Source: Ruminococcaceae bacterium R-25 (lineage in GTDB: Bacteria > Bacillota > Clostridia > Saccharofermentanales > Saccharofermentanaceae). Taken from it: a DNA stretch of 64,000 nt. The DNA lies in contig QGFZ01000001.1 of assembly GCA_003149065.1 (NCBI GenBank), positions 806,001 to 870,000 on the forward strand, read 5' to 3'. Positions within the stretch are counted from its first letter, which is position 1; every line of letters starts with the position of its first letter. The position numbers and the translations under genes were made by a program. Positions 50,849 to 58,808 of the stretch are shown in pieces. Below the pieces are notes generated by a model. That model made no database searches. It saw only the letters and a list, made by a program, of their open reading frames with translations, and was not told the origin of the DNA.

Positions 50849-50857
50849 ATTATAGCA
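50849..50857 (-). promoter_or_regulatory. Extended -10 promoter of the LytTR operon
   Basis: On the minus strand TGCTATAAT is an extended -10 element 29 bp before the LytTR start. A good -35 is lacking. It lies back-to-back with the tRNA promoter. Confidence 0.55.
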
Positions 50858-50875
50858 GATTCGCGGGCTTTGAAA

Positions 50876-50904
50876 TTGACAAAGAATAGTCACTTTAATA
50901 TAAT
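50876..50904 (+). promoter_or_regulatory. Consensus promoter of tRNA-Leu
   Basis: TTGACA (50876-50881), 17 bp, TATAAT (50899-50904): a perfect sigma-A promoter, starting transcription about 5 nt before the tRNA. Confidence 0.93.
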
Positions 50905-50915
50905 TACTTCGCTAC

Positions 50916-51000
50916 GGGGTTGTGGCGGAATGGCAGACGCAGCAGACTCAAAATCTGCCGACCATAAATCGTGTGGGTTCAAGTCCCACCAGCCCCACCA
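50916..51000 (+). tRNA. tRNA-Leu (anticodon CAA)
   Basis: The 85-nt class II tRNA folds completely: acceptor GGGGTTG/CAGCCCC, D-arm with AATGGCAGAC, anticodon stem GCAGA/TCTGC around loop CTCAAAA (anticodon CAA, reads UUG), long variable arm (CGACCATAAATCGT), T-arm GTGGG-TTCAAGT-CCCAC, discriminator A and an encoded CCA end. Confidence 0.97.
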
Positions 51001-51028
51001 AAAGCTGTCCTTATGGGCAGCTTTTTTT
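51001..51028 (+). terminator. Terminator of the tRNA-Leu gene
   Basis: AAAGCTG-T-CC / GG-G-CAGCTTT starts in the base after the CCA end and runs into a seven-T tract, an intrinsic terminator on the plus strand. Confidence 0.93.
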
Positions 51029-51036
51029 GTCCTTAA

Positions 51037-51090
51037 TCCCCAATATGGACAGCATTCCCCAATGGACGGCATTCCCCAATATGGACGGCT
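51037..51090. repeat. Short direct repeats between tRNA and array B
   Basis: CCCCAATATGGACAGCATT, CCCCAATGGACGGCATT and CCCCAATATGGACGGC follow one another at 17-19 bp. They lead directly into the first unit of array B. Confidence 0.75.
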
Positions 51091-51440
51091 GTTTGGGCGG
51101 CTACAGCCGTTCGTTTTACCGCTATTATTGCTGTTTTAGGCCGTTTGGACGGTATTTTGGGCGGCTATAGCCGTTCATTTTGCCGTCCGTTTGGCTAACA
51201 CAGGCCGTTTGGACGGTATTTTGAGCGGCTATAGCCGTTCGTTTTACCGCCATTATTGCAGTTTTAGGCCGTTTGGACGGTATTTTGAGCGGCTATAGCC
51301 GTTCGTTTTGCCGGCCATAAACACAGACCCAAAACGAATACGGCAACAGGTATGGCTACTGCCTTATTGAATACCTGATTTAAGGGCTAAAATCGAATAA
51401 AATACGGCAACCAATGCGGCTATAGCCGTATCGAATGCCG
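51091..51440. repeat. Tandem array B: 64-bp repeat, four clear plus two decayed copies
   Basis: The centre CGGCTA(T/C)AGCCG recurs at 51098, 51162, 51226 and 51290 (64-bp steps), then as decayed TGGCTACTGCC near 51353 and again intact at 51417. The unit reads GGACGGTATTTTGAG-CGGCTATAGCCG-TTCGTTTTACCGCC; GG(A)CGGTA and TACCGCC can pair around the palindrome. The reverse complement shares the palindrome and the TCAAAATACCGTCCAAA flank with array A, so the two arrays are inverted copies of one family. It lies between tRNA-Leu and the convergent hydrolase gene, and no gene is seen in these 443 bp. Confidence 0.93.
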
Positions 51441-51471
51441 TATCGAAAATAAAAAACCAATCAGAAAAAAT

Positions 51472-52452
51472 TCACGCAGCCTCAGCGTCAGAAGCAGCTT
51501 CGCCCACTACTCCGGCCGCATCCAAAAAAGCACCGATCTTGTCGCGGTACGCGTCCTTACCTGCAACGTCACGAGCCTTGGCATGTGAAGCGCCGGGTAC
51601 GATCCAGAGTTCTGAATGTGCGTGCTTCTGTGCTTCATCGTACATATCCATGCTGTTGTCAATGTCGATCCAGTCATCGTCGCCGCCGTGAACAAACAGG
51701 ACAGGAACATTTCGAAGCTTCATAGCCTCAATAGCGTTTATTTCACCGGTATCGATTCCGTATAAAAGCTTAAAACCGATATCAGCACAGTAACCGAACG
51801 GGTTAAGATGCATGTCGTTATACATGTCGTGAAGCATATACTTAAGACTCTCGAAACCGCAGTCGGAAACAACAAAATCGACTTTATCCGTATAGCGGAG
51901 TACGTTCAGAGATGCTAAAGATCCCATAGACTCGCCCTGCAGGCCTAAAACAGATACATCTCCAAACCTCGAAAAAGTATCTTCAATAAGACAATTCAGA
52001 TCCAGTGACTCATATCCTCCCATAGTGCATATAGACGATGCATTGGCTCCATGGCCTCTAAGATCGTAAATAATGCAGGTAAACCCAAGCTCGATGTAAG
52101 GATCGACGAACTTAACAACTCCGTATTTGTTGCTCTTGTGTCCATGGGAGATGATGACGTATTTACCCGTACCGCGGGTTGTTTCAGAAACAACAGATGT
52201 TACATGGAGCTCATAGTCCTGATAGCACTTAACAATATAATCTTCCTTATCATAAGAGTCGTATCCGCCCCACATGCCGGCTTCCTTGGTATAGTCCTCT
52301 CTGTCCTGATAAGATTCGCGCTTGGGATGCGTGATAGATATGGTAGTTCCGACGGCTGCACCTATGAGATTCAGCACAATAAAGACAGCAATAGATATAA
52401 GGATTATCTTAAAAACCTTTTTCTTATTGACCGGTTTTCGAGCTTTGGACAT
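51472..52452 (-). CDS. Membrane-anchored alpha/beta hydrolase (paralogue)
   Basis: ATG 52452 (GGGGTGA upstream) gives 326 residues. A membrane helix (FKIILISIAVFIVLNLIGAAVG) is followed by the hydrolase domain: YVIISHGHKSNKYGVVKFV, CIIYDLRGHGANASS, nucleophile elbow LGLQGESMGSLASLN, VPVLFVHGGDDDWIDIDN (Asp) and PGASHAKARDVAG (His). Strand order and the GLQGESMGS elbow match the protein at 46918-47841, so they are paralogues of a clostridial family often annotated as lysophospholipase or dienelactone-hydrolase-like. Array B lies just beyond its stop. Confidence 0.85.
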   Translation of the reverse strand: MSKARKPVNKKKVFKIILISIAVFIVLNLIGAAVGTTISITHPKRESYQDREDYTKEAGMWGGYDSYDKEDYIVKCYQDYELHVTSVVSETTRGTGKYVIISHGHKSNKYGVVKFVDPYIELGFTCIIYDLRGHGANASSICTMGGYESLDLNCLIEDTFSRFGDVSVLGLQGESMGSLASLNVLRYTDKVDFVVSDCGFESLKYMLHDMYNDMHLNPFGYCADIGFKLLYGIDTGEINAIEAMKLRNVPVLFVHGGDDDWIDIDNSMDMYDEAQKHAHSELWIVPGASHAKARDVAGKDAYRDKIGAFLDAAGVVGEAASDAEAA

Positions 52453-52652
52453 ATAAATCACCCCATATATTTACTATAAATAAGTATAGCAAATTAAAGT
52501 GAAAATCATTCTACCTTGTTGGGTATGTTTTTAGACTAATATCGACAATTCTCAAACAAAACTGACGCAAAAACACGAAAAATTTCAACACTATTTCAGG
52601 ATTAAAGTTATATAATTACGTTGTTAAATTTTAAGGAAAGAGGTTACCGATT

Positions 52653-54266
52653 ATGGCAAACATTGATTTGACAAAGTACGGCATCACCGGTACTACCGAG
52701 ATTGTCTACAACCCTTCTTATGAACTCCTTTTCCAGGAAGAGACAAAGGAAGGCCTCACAGGTTATGAGGTAGGTAAGGTTACCGAGCTCGATACCGTTA
52801 ACGTTATGACAGGTATCTTTACTGGTCGTTCCCCTAAAGATAAGTACATCGTTATGGATGAGAACTCCAAGGACACAGTTTGGTGGACAACAGACGAGTA
52901 CAAGAACGACAACCACCCTATGACAGAAGCTACATGGGCTGTTGTTAAGGATATCGCTCAGAAAGAGCTCTCCAACAAGAGACTTTTCGTAGTTGACGCT
53001 TTCTGCGGTGCAAACAAGGATACAAGAATGGCTATCCGTTTCATCGTTGAGGTTGCTTGGCAGGCTCACTTCGTAAAGAACATGTTCATCGTTCCTTCTG
53101 ACGAGGAGCTCGCTTCTTTCGAACCTGACTTCGTTATCTACAACGCTTCCAAGGCTAAGATCGAGAACTATGCAGAGCTCGGACTCAACTCTGAGACATG
53201 CGCTGCTTTCAACATCACATCCCGTGAGCAGGTTATCATCAACACATGGTACGGCGGTGAGATGAAGAAGGGTATGTTCTCCATGATGAACTACTACCTC
53301 CCTCTCAAGGGCATCGCTTCAATGCACTGCTCTGCTAACACAGACATGGAAGGTAAGCACACAGCAATCTTCTTCGGTCTTTCCGGTACAGGTAAGACAA
53401 CACTTTCCACAGATCCTAAGAGACTCCTCATCGGTGACGACGAGCACGGTTGGGACGACAACGGCGTCTTCAATTTCGAGGGCGGCTGCTATGCTAAGGT
53501 TATCAACCTCTCCAAGGAAAACGAGCCTGACATCTACAACGCAATCAAGAGAAATGCTCTCCTTGAGAACGTTACAGTAGCTGAAGACGGCAAGATCGAC
53601 TTCGCTGATAAGTCCGTAACAGAGAACACACGTGTTTCTTATCCTATCGACCACATCGAGAAGATCGCTAAGAACGTCAACAAGATCTCTGCAGGTCCTG
53701 CAGCTGAGAACGTAATCTTCCTTTCTGCTGACGCTTTCGGCGTACTCCCTCCTGTTTCCATCCTCACACCTGAGCAGACAAAGTACTACTTCCTCTCAGG
53801 CTTCACAGCTAAGCTTGCTGGTACAGAGCGTGGAATCACAGAGCCTACACCTACATTCTCCGCTTGCTTCGGTCAGGCATTCCTTGAGCTCCACCCTACA
53901 AAGTATGCTGAAGAGCTCGTAAAGAAGATGCAGAAGTCCGGTGCTAAGGCTTACCTCGTTAACACAGGTTGGAACGGCACAGGCAAGAGAATCTCCATCC
54001 CTGATACACGTGGTATCATCGATGCTATCCTCGACGGTTCTATCAAGAACGCTCCTACAAAGAAGATCCCTTACTTCGATTTCGAAGTACCTACAGAGCT
54101 TCCCGGCGTATCCACAGAGATCCTCGATCCTCGTGATACATACGCTGATGCAGCTGAGTGGGATGCTAAGGCACAGGATCTCGCTGGCAGATTCATCAAG
54201 AACTTCAAGAAGTATGAGACAAACGATGCTGGTAAGGCACTCGTTGCAGCTGGTCCTAAGTTCTGA
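52653..54266 (+). CDS. pckA: Phosphoenolpyruvate carboxykinase (ATP)
   Basis: The 537 residues match the ATP-dependent enzyme: [36 protein letters not shown], Walker [10 protein letters not shown] (242-250), metal-binding [24 protein letters not shown], and [23 protein letters not shown]. It interconverts oxaloacetate and PEP with ATP/ADP; in anaerobes it often runs toward oxaloacetate for succinate formation. Codon choice is strongly uniform, suggesting high expression. AAGGAAAGAGG precedes the ATG, and TATAAT at 52611-52616 is a likely -10. A terminator follows. Confidence 0.97.
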   Translation: MANIDLTKYGITGTTEIVYNPSYELLFQEETKEGLTGYEVGKVTELDTVNVMTGIFTGRSPKDKYIVMDENSKDTVWWTTDEYKNDNHPMTEATWAVVKDIAQKELSNKRLFVVDAFCGANKDTRMAIRFIVEVAWQAHFVKNMFIVPSDEELASFEPDFVIYNASKAKIENYAELGLNSETCAAFNITSREQVIINTWYGGEMKKGMFSMMNYYLPLKGIASMHCSANTDMEGKHTAIFFGLSGTGKTTLSTDPKRLLIGDDEHGWDDNGVFNFEGGCYAKVINLSKENEPDIYNAIKRNALLENVTVAEDGKIDFADKSVTENTRVSYPIDHIEKIAKNVNKISAGPAAENVIFLSADAFGVLPPVSILTPEQTKYYFLSGFTAKLAGTERGITEPTPTFSACFGQAFLELHPTKYAEELVKKMQKSGAKAYLVNTGWNGTGKRISIPDTRGIIDAILDGSIKNAPTKKIPYFDFEVPTELPGVSTEILDPRDTYADAAEWDAKAQDLAGRFIKNFKKYETNDAGKALVAAGPKF

Positions 54267-54294
54267 TACTTTTAAGGTTTCAAAAGACCATTTC

Positions 54295-54326
54295 AGAGGC
54301 TGTCCGATCGGACGGCCTCTTTTTTA
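54295..54326 (+). terminator. Terminator of pckA
   Basis: AGAGGC-T-GTCC-GATC-GGAC-G-GCCTCT followed by six Ts, 29 bp after the pckA stop: a strong plus-strand intrinsic terminator. Confidence 0.95.
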
Positions 54327-54446
54327 GGCAAATCAAATTGTTAAAGTCTGTTATATTTGTATGAAATTTTTAAGAATTTGTGAGTTTTCGAACATTTATT
54401 GTGGTATATTTGAAATATCAAATAATTTTATAAAAGGTTTCTCGGA

Positions 54447-55007
54447 ATGAAAAACACAAAAGACATCAGAGTTATAAGGACGCAGGCAGCTATTTTAGAG
54501 GCTTTATCCGTGCTGGTCCAAAAGCAGAAGCTCACATCCATTACGATCACCGACCTCTGCGCACAGGCAAAGATCAACCGCAACACGTTCTACTATCACT
54601 ATAACAACATCTTCGAGTTCTTAGATGAGCACCAGAAGATCGTTTTAGCTGACTTGGCAAAAGTTGCCGAACACGCAAAGATCCACAGCAAGGAGATCCA
54701 CGTCGAACTCTGCTACGCTCTTAAAAAACATCCTTACTTTTTGAATATACTGCTCTCCCCTAACTGCGATGTCGATTACTATAACGACATCTTCTCAGCA
54801 GCAGCAAAGGTTACCGAAGTATTCAATTCCGGCAACAAGAAGCCCACAGGCAAAGATAAGTATATTTCAATCTATACGAACTACGGTACTAACGCGATCA
54901 TCCGCGCATGGATCCTTAACGGTATGAAAGAAACGCCTGAAGAGATCGGCGATATCATCTGGGAAGTTTCCAGCAAAGGACCCTTTAACTTAATGAAATT
55001 AAAATGA
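54447..55007 (+). CDS. TetR/AcrR-family transcriptional regulator
   Basis: The 186 residues have the TetR N-terminal DNA-binding fold: IRTQAAILEALSVLVQKQKLTSITITDLCAQAKINRNTFYYHY (first helices plus the recognition helix TFYYHY), followed by a helical ligand domain ending IIRAWILNGMKETPEEIGDIIW, typical of the DhaS-like TetR_C group. It probably represses a nearby or distant gene on ligand loss. pckA lies 180 bp upstream in the same direction with a terminator between, so it has its own promoter. Confidence 0.9.
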   Translation: MKNTKDIRVIRTQAAILEALSVLVQKQKLTSITITDLCAQAKINRNTFYYHYNNIFEFLDEHQKIVLADLAKVAEHAKIHSKEIHVELCYALKKHPYFLNILLSPNCDVDYYNDIFSAAAKVTEVFNSGNKKPTGKDKYISIYTNYGTNAIIRAWILNGMKETPEEIGDIIWEVSSKGPFNLMKLK

Positions 55008-55029
55008 TCTTCCGAAAATCTGCGCACGT

Positions 55030-55063
55030 AATAAAGGCTGCATCAAGTTGTGCAGCCTTTATT
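55030..55063. terminator. Bidirectional terminator between the TetR-like and membrane genes
   Basis: AATAAAGGCTGCA/TGCAGCCTTTATT forms a 13-bp stem in a convergent gap of 80 bp, with T-rich sequence on the exit side of each strand. Confidence 0.9.
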
Positions 55064-55087
55064 ATTTGTTAAGTTTTAATGCGAAAA

Positions 55088-55525
55088 TTAATCTTCTGCG
55101 AATCCGCACCAGATCATGGTGATGAGCATTACGGCAGCGCCCAACAAGAGCAATACCATAGCAGGACCGTCATCAATAGTGTACTTAAGAGCAGAACCGC
55201 CAAGAGCGGACATGTACTTGCTGGTAAGACCCAGGATAGCTGCTGCACTCTCCTTGCTGATCATCATATTCCAGCAGGAATAGAACGTAATGCCCGCACT
55301 GATAAAGGTCGCAATAACATAACCTTTTTTAAGCCCGACGATCGCAGAACCTAATACAACCAGGTCAGCAACAATGATGACAATTCCGTAGATTACCGAA
55401 TTGCCGGAAATCAGCGAAATGACACCCTCAGTTTTAGTGCCCGCCTTAACGATATACATCGGAACACAAACACCAATGATCGACAAAACGCATCCGATCA
55501 TCAAAAGAACTCTTCGAAGACTCAT
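55088..55525 (-). CDS. Small four-TM membrane protein
   Basis: The 145 residues have four hydrophobic helices (about 6-27, 41-63, 69-86 and 119-140) with a SKESAAAILGLTSKYMSALGG loop between helices 3 and 4. It starts MSLRRVLLMIGCVLSIIGVCVPMYIV. No catalytic motif; family not recognised, although similar small proteins of clostridia are annotated as hypothetical. It is a single gene read toward the TetR-like gene. Confidence 0.7.
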   Translation of the reverse strand: MSLRRVLLMIGCVLSIIGVCVPMYIVKAGTKTEGVISLISGNSVIYGIVIIVADLVVLGSAIVGLKKGYVIATFISAGITFYSCWNMMISKESAAAILGLTSKYMSALGGSALKYTIDDGPAMVLLLLGAAVMLITMIWCGFAED

Positions 55526-55640
55526 AAATACCTCCCTTATTCATTTAAAGTCAACGAAGAAATATTAACATTAAAAAAGATTTTTGAGAAGTATATTCTA
55601 CAATTGTAGAACCGCAAAACAATTCCTTTGTTCCGAAATG

Positions 55641-55722
55641 TATATAATCGTACTACCGGTTCGATTTTCAGAGATTTGAGACTAAAACCGACAAAATCGA
55701 ACTACCAGTACGATTATATAGG
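55641..55722. repeat. Long palindromic element, copy 2
   Basis: Arms TATATAATCGTACTACCGG... (55641-55668) and AAAATCGAACTACC...CGATTATATAGG (55693-55722) pair except for an ACCG/CCAG internal loop. AAAACCGAC precedes the right arm, so it matches copy 1 (47913-47994) in reverse orientation. Confidence 0.9.
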
Positions 55723-55807
55723 TTTGGACCTGGTGATATTAGTAGCACCTGAAAGATTCGCCGTCCACTGCTATCGCTCCTATCCGCAACCCGCCTGAAC
55801 ACCAAAA

Positions 55808-55892
55808 ACAGATCAGCCTGATGCAGTCAAGGCCTTTAGCATTCGAAAGAATGTGCCGAAGGCAGCCTTGACGGCTAATAAGGCTGATCTGT
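55808..55892 (+). ncRNA. Possible structured RNA with GAAA-capped stem
   Basis: Three nested helices form: ACAGATCAGCCT/AGGCTGATCTGT (12 bp), TCAAGGC/GCCTTGA (7 bp) and GCATTC-GAAA-GAATGT, with CCTT/AAGG between. The GNRA tetraloop appears on the plus-strand RNA. No T-tract follows, so it is not a simple terminator. It lies in a 461-bp gap between the palindromic element and the terminator of the fusion gene. Whether it is transcribed is unknown. Confidence 0.4.
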
Positions 55893-55922
55893 ATAAAAAT
55901 CATGGCGGGGTGCGATAGAAAA

Positions 55923-55948
55923 AGAGGTTGCCATCTCTGACAACCTCC
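55923..55948 (-). terminator. Terminator of the TIM-barrel/acyl-CoA ligase fusion gene
   Basis: GAGGTTG-CCATCTCTGA-CAACCTC: a 7-bp stem followed on the minus strand by TTTTTC, about 40 bp after the stop. Confidence 0.8.
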
Positions 55949-55986
55949 TGAATTAGTTTTAGTCTCTAACAATCTTGCTGACGTTT

Positions 55987-58512
55987 TTATGCTGTTACGA
56001 TCTTGTTCGCATTCTCAAGGCCGTGCCTCTCGACTGCTTCTTCCCTCATCTTGTACTTCAAGATCTTGCCTGCCGCATTCATCGGGAAACCGTCAACGAA
56101 GTCAACGTATCTCGGGATCTTATGCTTAGCCATGTGTGTCTTAACATATTCCTTGATCTCTTCTTCGGATGACTCTTCGCCGGGCTTAAGAACTACAGCT
56201 GCGAGGATCTCTTCGCCGTAGTCAGCGTCAGGAACACCGATTACCTGAACATCCTGGATCTTGGGATGTGTATAAAGGAAGTCTTCGATCTCCTTAGGAT
56301 AGATATTTTCGCCGCCGCGGATGATCATGTCCTTGATACGTCCGGTGATCTTGTAGTAACCGTCTTCAGGTCTCTTGAGGGCCAGGTCGCCTGAGTGGAG
56401 CCAGCCGTCTTCATCGATAGCAGCGGCTGTTGCTTCGGGCATCTTGTAGTAACCCTTCATGATGTTGTAACCGCGTGCGCAGAACTCGCCGGGTACACCG
56501 TCAGGGAGTTCCTCACCTGTCTCAGGATCAACGATCTTTGTCTCAACGCCGAAGATGGAAGGTCCTACGGTATTAACTCTCTGCTCAATTGTGTCAGTTG
56601 TCTTGGACATTGTTGTTGCAGGAGAAGCTTCTGTCTGGCCGTATGTGATAACGATCTCAGGCATGTGCATCTTCTCGATAACTTCTTCCATTGTCTTGAT
56701 CGGGCAAGGTGAACCTGCCATGATACCTGTTCTCATGTGGGAGAAGTCTGTCTTCGGGAAGTTCTCGTGACCTAACATTGCGATGAACATCGTAGGAACG
56801 CCGTGGAAGCATGTGATCTTCTCCTGATTGATGCAGTGTAAGCCTTTTCGAGGTGAGAATGCAGTGATAGGAGACATTGTAACTGCATGAGTTACAGATG
56901 CTGTCATTGCGAGTACCATGCCGAAGCAGTGGAACATAGGAACCTGGATCATCATGCGGTCGAAGGATGACAGATCCATGCAGTCGCCGATTGCCTTTCC
57001 GTTGTTAACGACGTTATAGTGTGTGAGCATAACGCCCTTAGGGAATCCTGTTGTGCCGGAAGTGTACTGCATGTTGCAGACATCGTGCTTATCAATAGTA
57101 CGACGGATCTTCTCAACGTCAGAAACATTGACCTTTTCAGCCAACTTAGGAAGCTCATCCCAGTGGAAGCAGCCCGGAACGTGTGACTCACATGTGATAA
57201 CGTTCTTTAATACAGGAAGTCTTGCTGATTCGAGCTTACCGGGTTCGGAATCCTTTAATTCAGGGCAGATCTCGTTGATGATCTGGATATAGTCGCTGTC
57301 CTTATACTTGTCGATCATGACGAGTGTGCAAGTGTCGGACTGTCTCAAAAGATACTCGATCTCGTGGATCTTGTAAGCTGTGTTAACAGTTACGAGTACG
57401 CAGCCGATCTTAGTTGCTGCCCAGAATGTCAGATACCATTGGGGAACATTGGTTGCCCAGATTGCAATGTGGTCACCTTTCTTGCATCCCATTGCGAGGA
57501 AAGCACGAGCGAGGTTATCTACGTCGTCTCTGAATTCAGGATATGTACGTGTGTAGTCGAGCTCTGTGTAACGGAACGCATACTGGTTCGGGAAAAGCTC
57601 GCAGATCTTATCCAATACATCCGGGAATGTGAGGTCGATCAATGTTTCCTTGGGCCAGGGATAGTAACCTGTACCTCTTGTGTCCATCTGAAGCTCGAAC
57701 TTCTTCTGAGGACGGTAGGATTCCATATAATTTGCGAACTGAGGAATAACGATGCCTGCAGAATCCAGATCCTTGGACCATCTGTAGACCCACTCCAGAG
57801 ATACATAACCGAGATAGTCGATTGATGTAAGAGCATCGAACATTTCCTTCAAAGGCATGTCGCCCATGCCCATGAGCTTATAGGAAACTTTGCCGTCAAC
57901 CATGACGGAGTCTTTTACGTGAACGTGCTTTATATATTCGCCAAGGTTATTTACTGTCTCTGTAGGAGTCTCGCCCATGAATCTGTAAGGGTGATGCATA
58001 TCCCAGAGAGCAGCTGCCTTACGTGAACCGATGGCATCAAGAACTCTCTTCAGTCTCTTTGTATCGCAGTAAACACCGTTTGTCTCAAGGAGCAATGTAA
58101 CGTTCATTTCCTCTGCATAAGGAACGAGCTCTTTCATGATAGAGATAACGACTTCGTCGTCGATCTCTTTTTCGGGCGCGGGATTACGGTCACCCAAGAC
58201 ACGGATATAAGATGTGCCGAGCTTATTAGCGAGCTCGATGTAAGCACGGATCTCAGCGATCGCCTTATCCTTTGTCTCAAGATTATTTACAGGCTCACCT
58301 GATGAAAGACAAGGGATAGCGAGCTTTAATTCCTTGAGCTTAGCTACTGTCTTAGGAAGATTTGCTTCAGTAAACGGCGGAGCCTTGACTGAGAATATAT
58401 CCTGGCCGAGGCCTCTGATCTCAATTCCGTTGAAATTGAAGTCCTTTGCCATTGAGTAAATGTCCTGCCATGAAAAATCAGGGCATGCGAGTGTTGAAAA
58501 GCAAGTTAACAT
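55987..58512 (-). CDS. Fusion: xylose-isomerase-like TIM barrel plus AMP-dependent acyl-CoA synthetase
   Basis: The 841 residues join two enzymes. Residues 1-270 are an AP-endonuclease-2/xylose-isomerase-like barrel: FNFNGIEIRGLG, LGTSYIRVLGDRN, NVTLLLETNGVYCDT (metal-binding E), AALWDMHHPYRF, YIKHVHVKDS and GYVSLEWVYRW. Residues 285-841 are a FadD-like ANL ligase: IAIWATNVPQWYLTFWA, P-loop MQYTSGTTGFPKGVMLTHYN, VITYGQTEASPATTMS (A5), GWLHSGDLA (A7), YKITGRIKDMIIRGGENIYPKEIE (A8) and NAAGKILKYKMRE (A10 lysine). The ligase half activates a medium/long acyl acid; the barrel would isomerise or epimerise a sugar-like substrate. The frame is open throughout, with no internal start evident. An unusual pairing. 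Confidence 0.92.
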   Translation of the reverse strand: MLTCFSTLACPDFSWQDIYSMAKDFNFNGIEIRGLGQDIFSVKAPPFTEANLPKTVAKLKELKLAIPCLSSGEPVNNLETKDKAIAEIRAYIELANKLGTSYIRVLGDRNPAPEKEIDDEVVISIMKELVPYAEEMNVTLLLETNGVYCDTKRLKRVLDAIGSRKAAALWDMHHPYRFMGETPTETVNNLGEYIKHVHVKDSVMVDGKVSYKLMGMGDMPLKEMFDALTSIDYLGYVSLEWVYRWSKDLDSAGIVIPQFANYMESYRPQKKFELQMDTRGTGYYPWPKETLIDLTFPDVLDKICELFPNQYAFRYTELDYTRTYPEFRDDVDNLARAFLAMGCKKGDHIAIWATNVPQWYLTFWAATKIGCVLVTVNTAYKIHEIEYLLRQSDTCTLVMIDKYKDSDYIQIINEICPELKDSEPGKLESARLPVLKNVITCESHVPGCFHWDELPKLAEKVNVSDVEKIRRTIDKHDVCNMQYTSGTTGFPKGVMLTHYNVVNNGKAIGDCMDLSSFDRMMIQVPMFHCFGMVLAMTASVTHAVTMSPITAFSPRKGLHCINQEKITCFHGVPTMFIAMLGHENFPKTDFSHMRTGIMAGSPCPIKTMEEVIEKMHMPEIVITYGQTEASPATTMSKTTDTIEQRVNTVGPSIFGVETKIVDPETGEELPDGVPGEFCARGYNIMKGYYKMPEATAAAIDEDGWLHSGDLALKRPEDGYYKITGRIKDMIIRGGENIYPKEIEDFLYTHPKIQDVQVIGVPDADYGEEILAAVVLKPGEESSEEEIKEYVKTHMAKHKIPRYVDFVDGFPMNAAGKILKYKMREEAVERHGLENANKIVTA

Positions 58513-58638
58513 AAATAAATCCTCTTTATATTAATATAACAACCTTGTGATTATATAAGTTAAGGTGTGATTTGTAAAATTCCTCACAGATTAATGGCCT
58601 GTGACTGCCGGCTGAACATTATTAAATAGCGGCCTGGA

Positions 58639-58770
58639 TCAGCCTAGCTCGAGAAGTAGGTCGTTAAGCAAAAGAGAATCGAAAAGAAGGTCAGATTTAA
58701 TGGACAGCGCCTTAACAACGCCGCAAGCCGTATAGTTAATTGAATTGTCTTCTAAGGTGATCTTCACCAT
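58639..58770 (-). CDS. Possible small protein, 43 residues
   Basis: A minus-strand frame begins at ATG 58770 and encodes MVKITLEDNSINYTACGVVK followed by a leucine-rich end (SDLLFDSLLLNDLLLELG). The best upstream AAGG site fits an overlapping ATG at 58778 in another frame, so initiation is doubtful. It lies 38 bp after the FakA-like gene in a 296-bp gap that otherwise shows nothing. It may be chance. Confidence 0.25.
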   Translation of the reverse strand: MVKITLEDNSINYTACGVVKALSIKSDLLFDSLLLNDLLLELG

Positions 58771-58808
58771 CAGACATCAATTAGACCTTCCTTTCGTCAA
58801 AATAGCGC

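Noticed and set aside
50849-50857. LytTR-binding direct repeats upstream of the LytTR gene
   Set aside because: I looked for paired TAC-type direct repeats about one helical turn apart and saw none that convinced me.
55739-55972. Minus-strand 77-codon open frame
   Set aside because: It runs through the structured hairpin and terminator region, has no ribosome binding site and an unlikely composition (many Cys, Ile, Arg).
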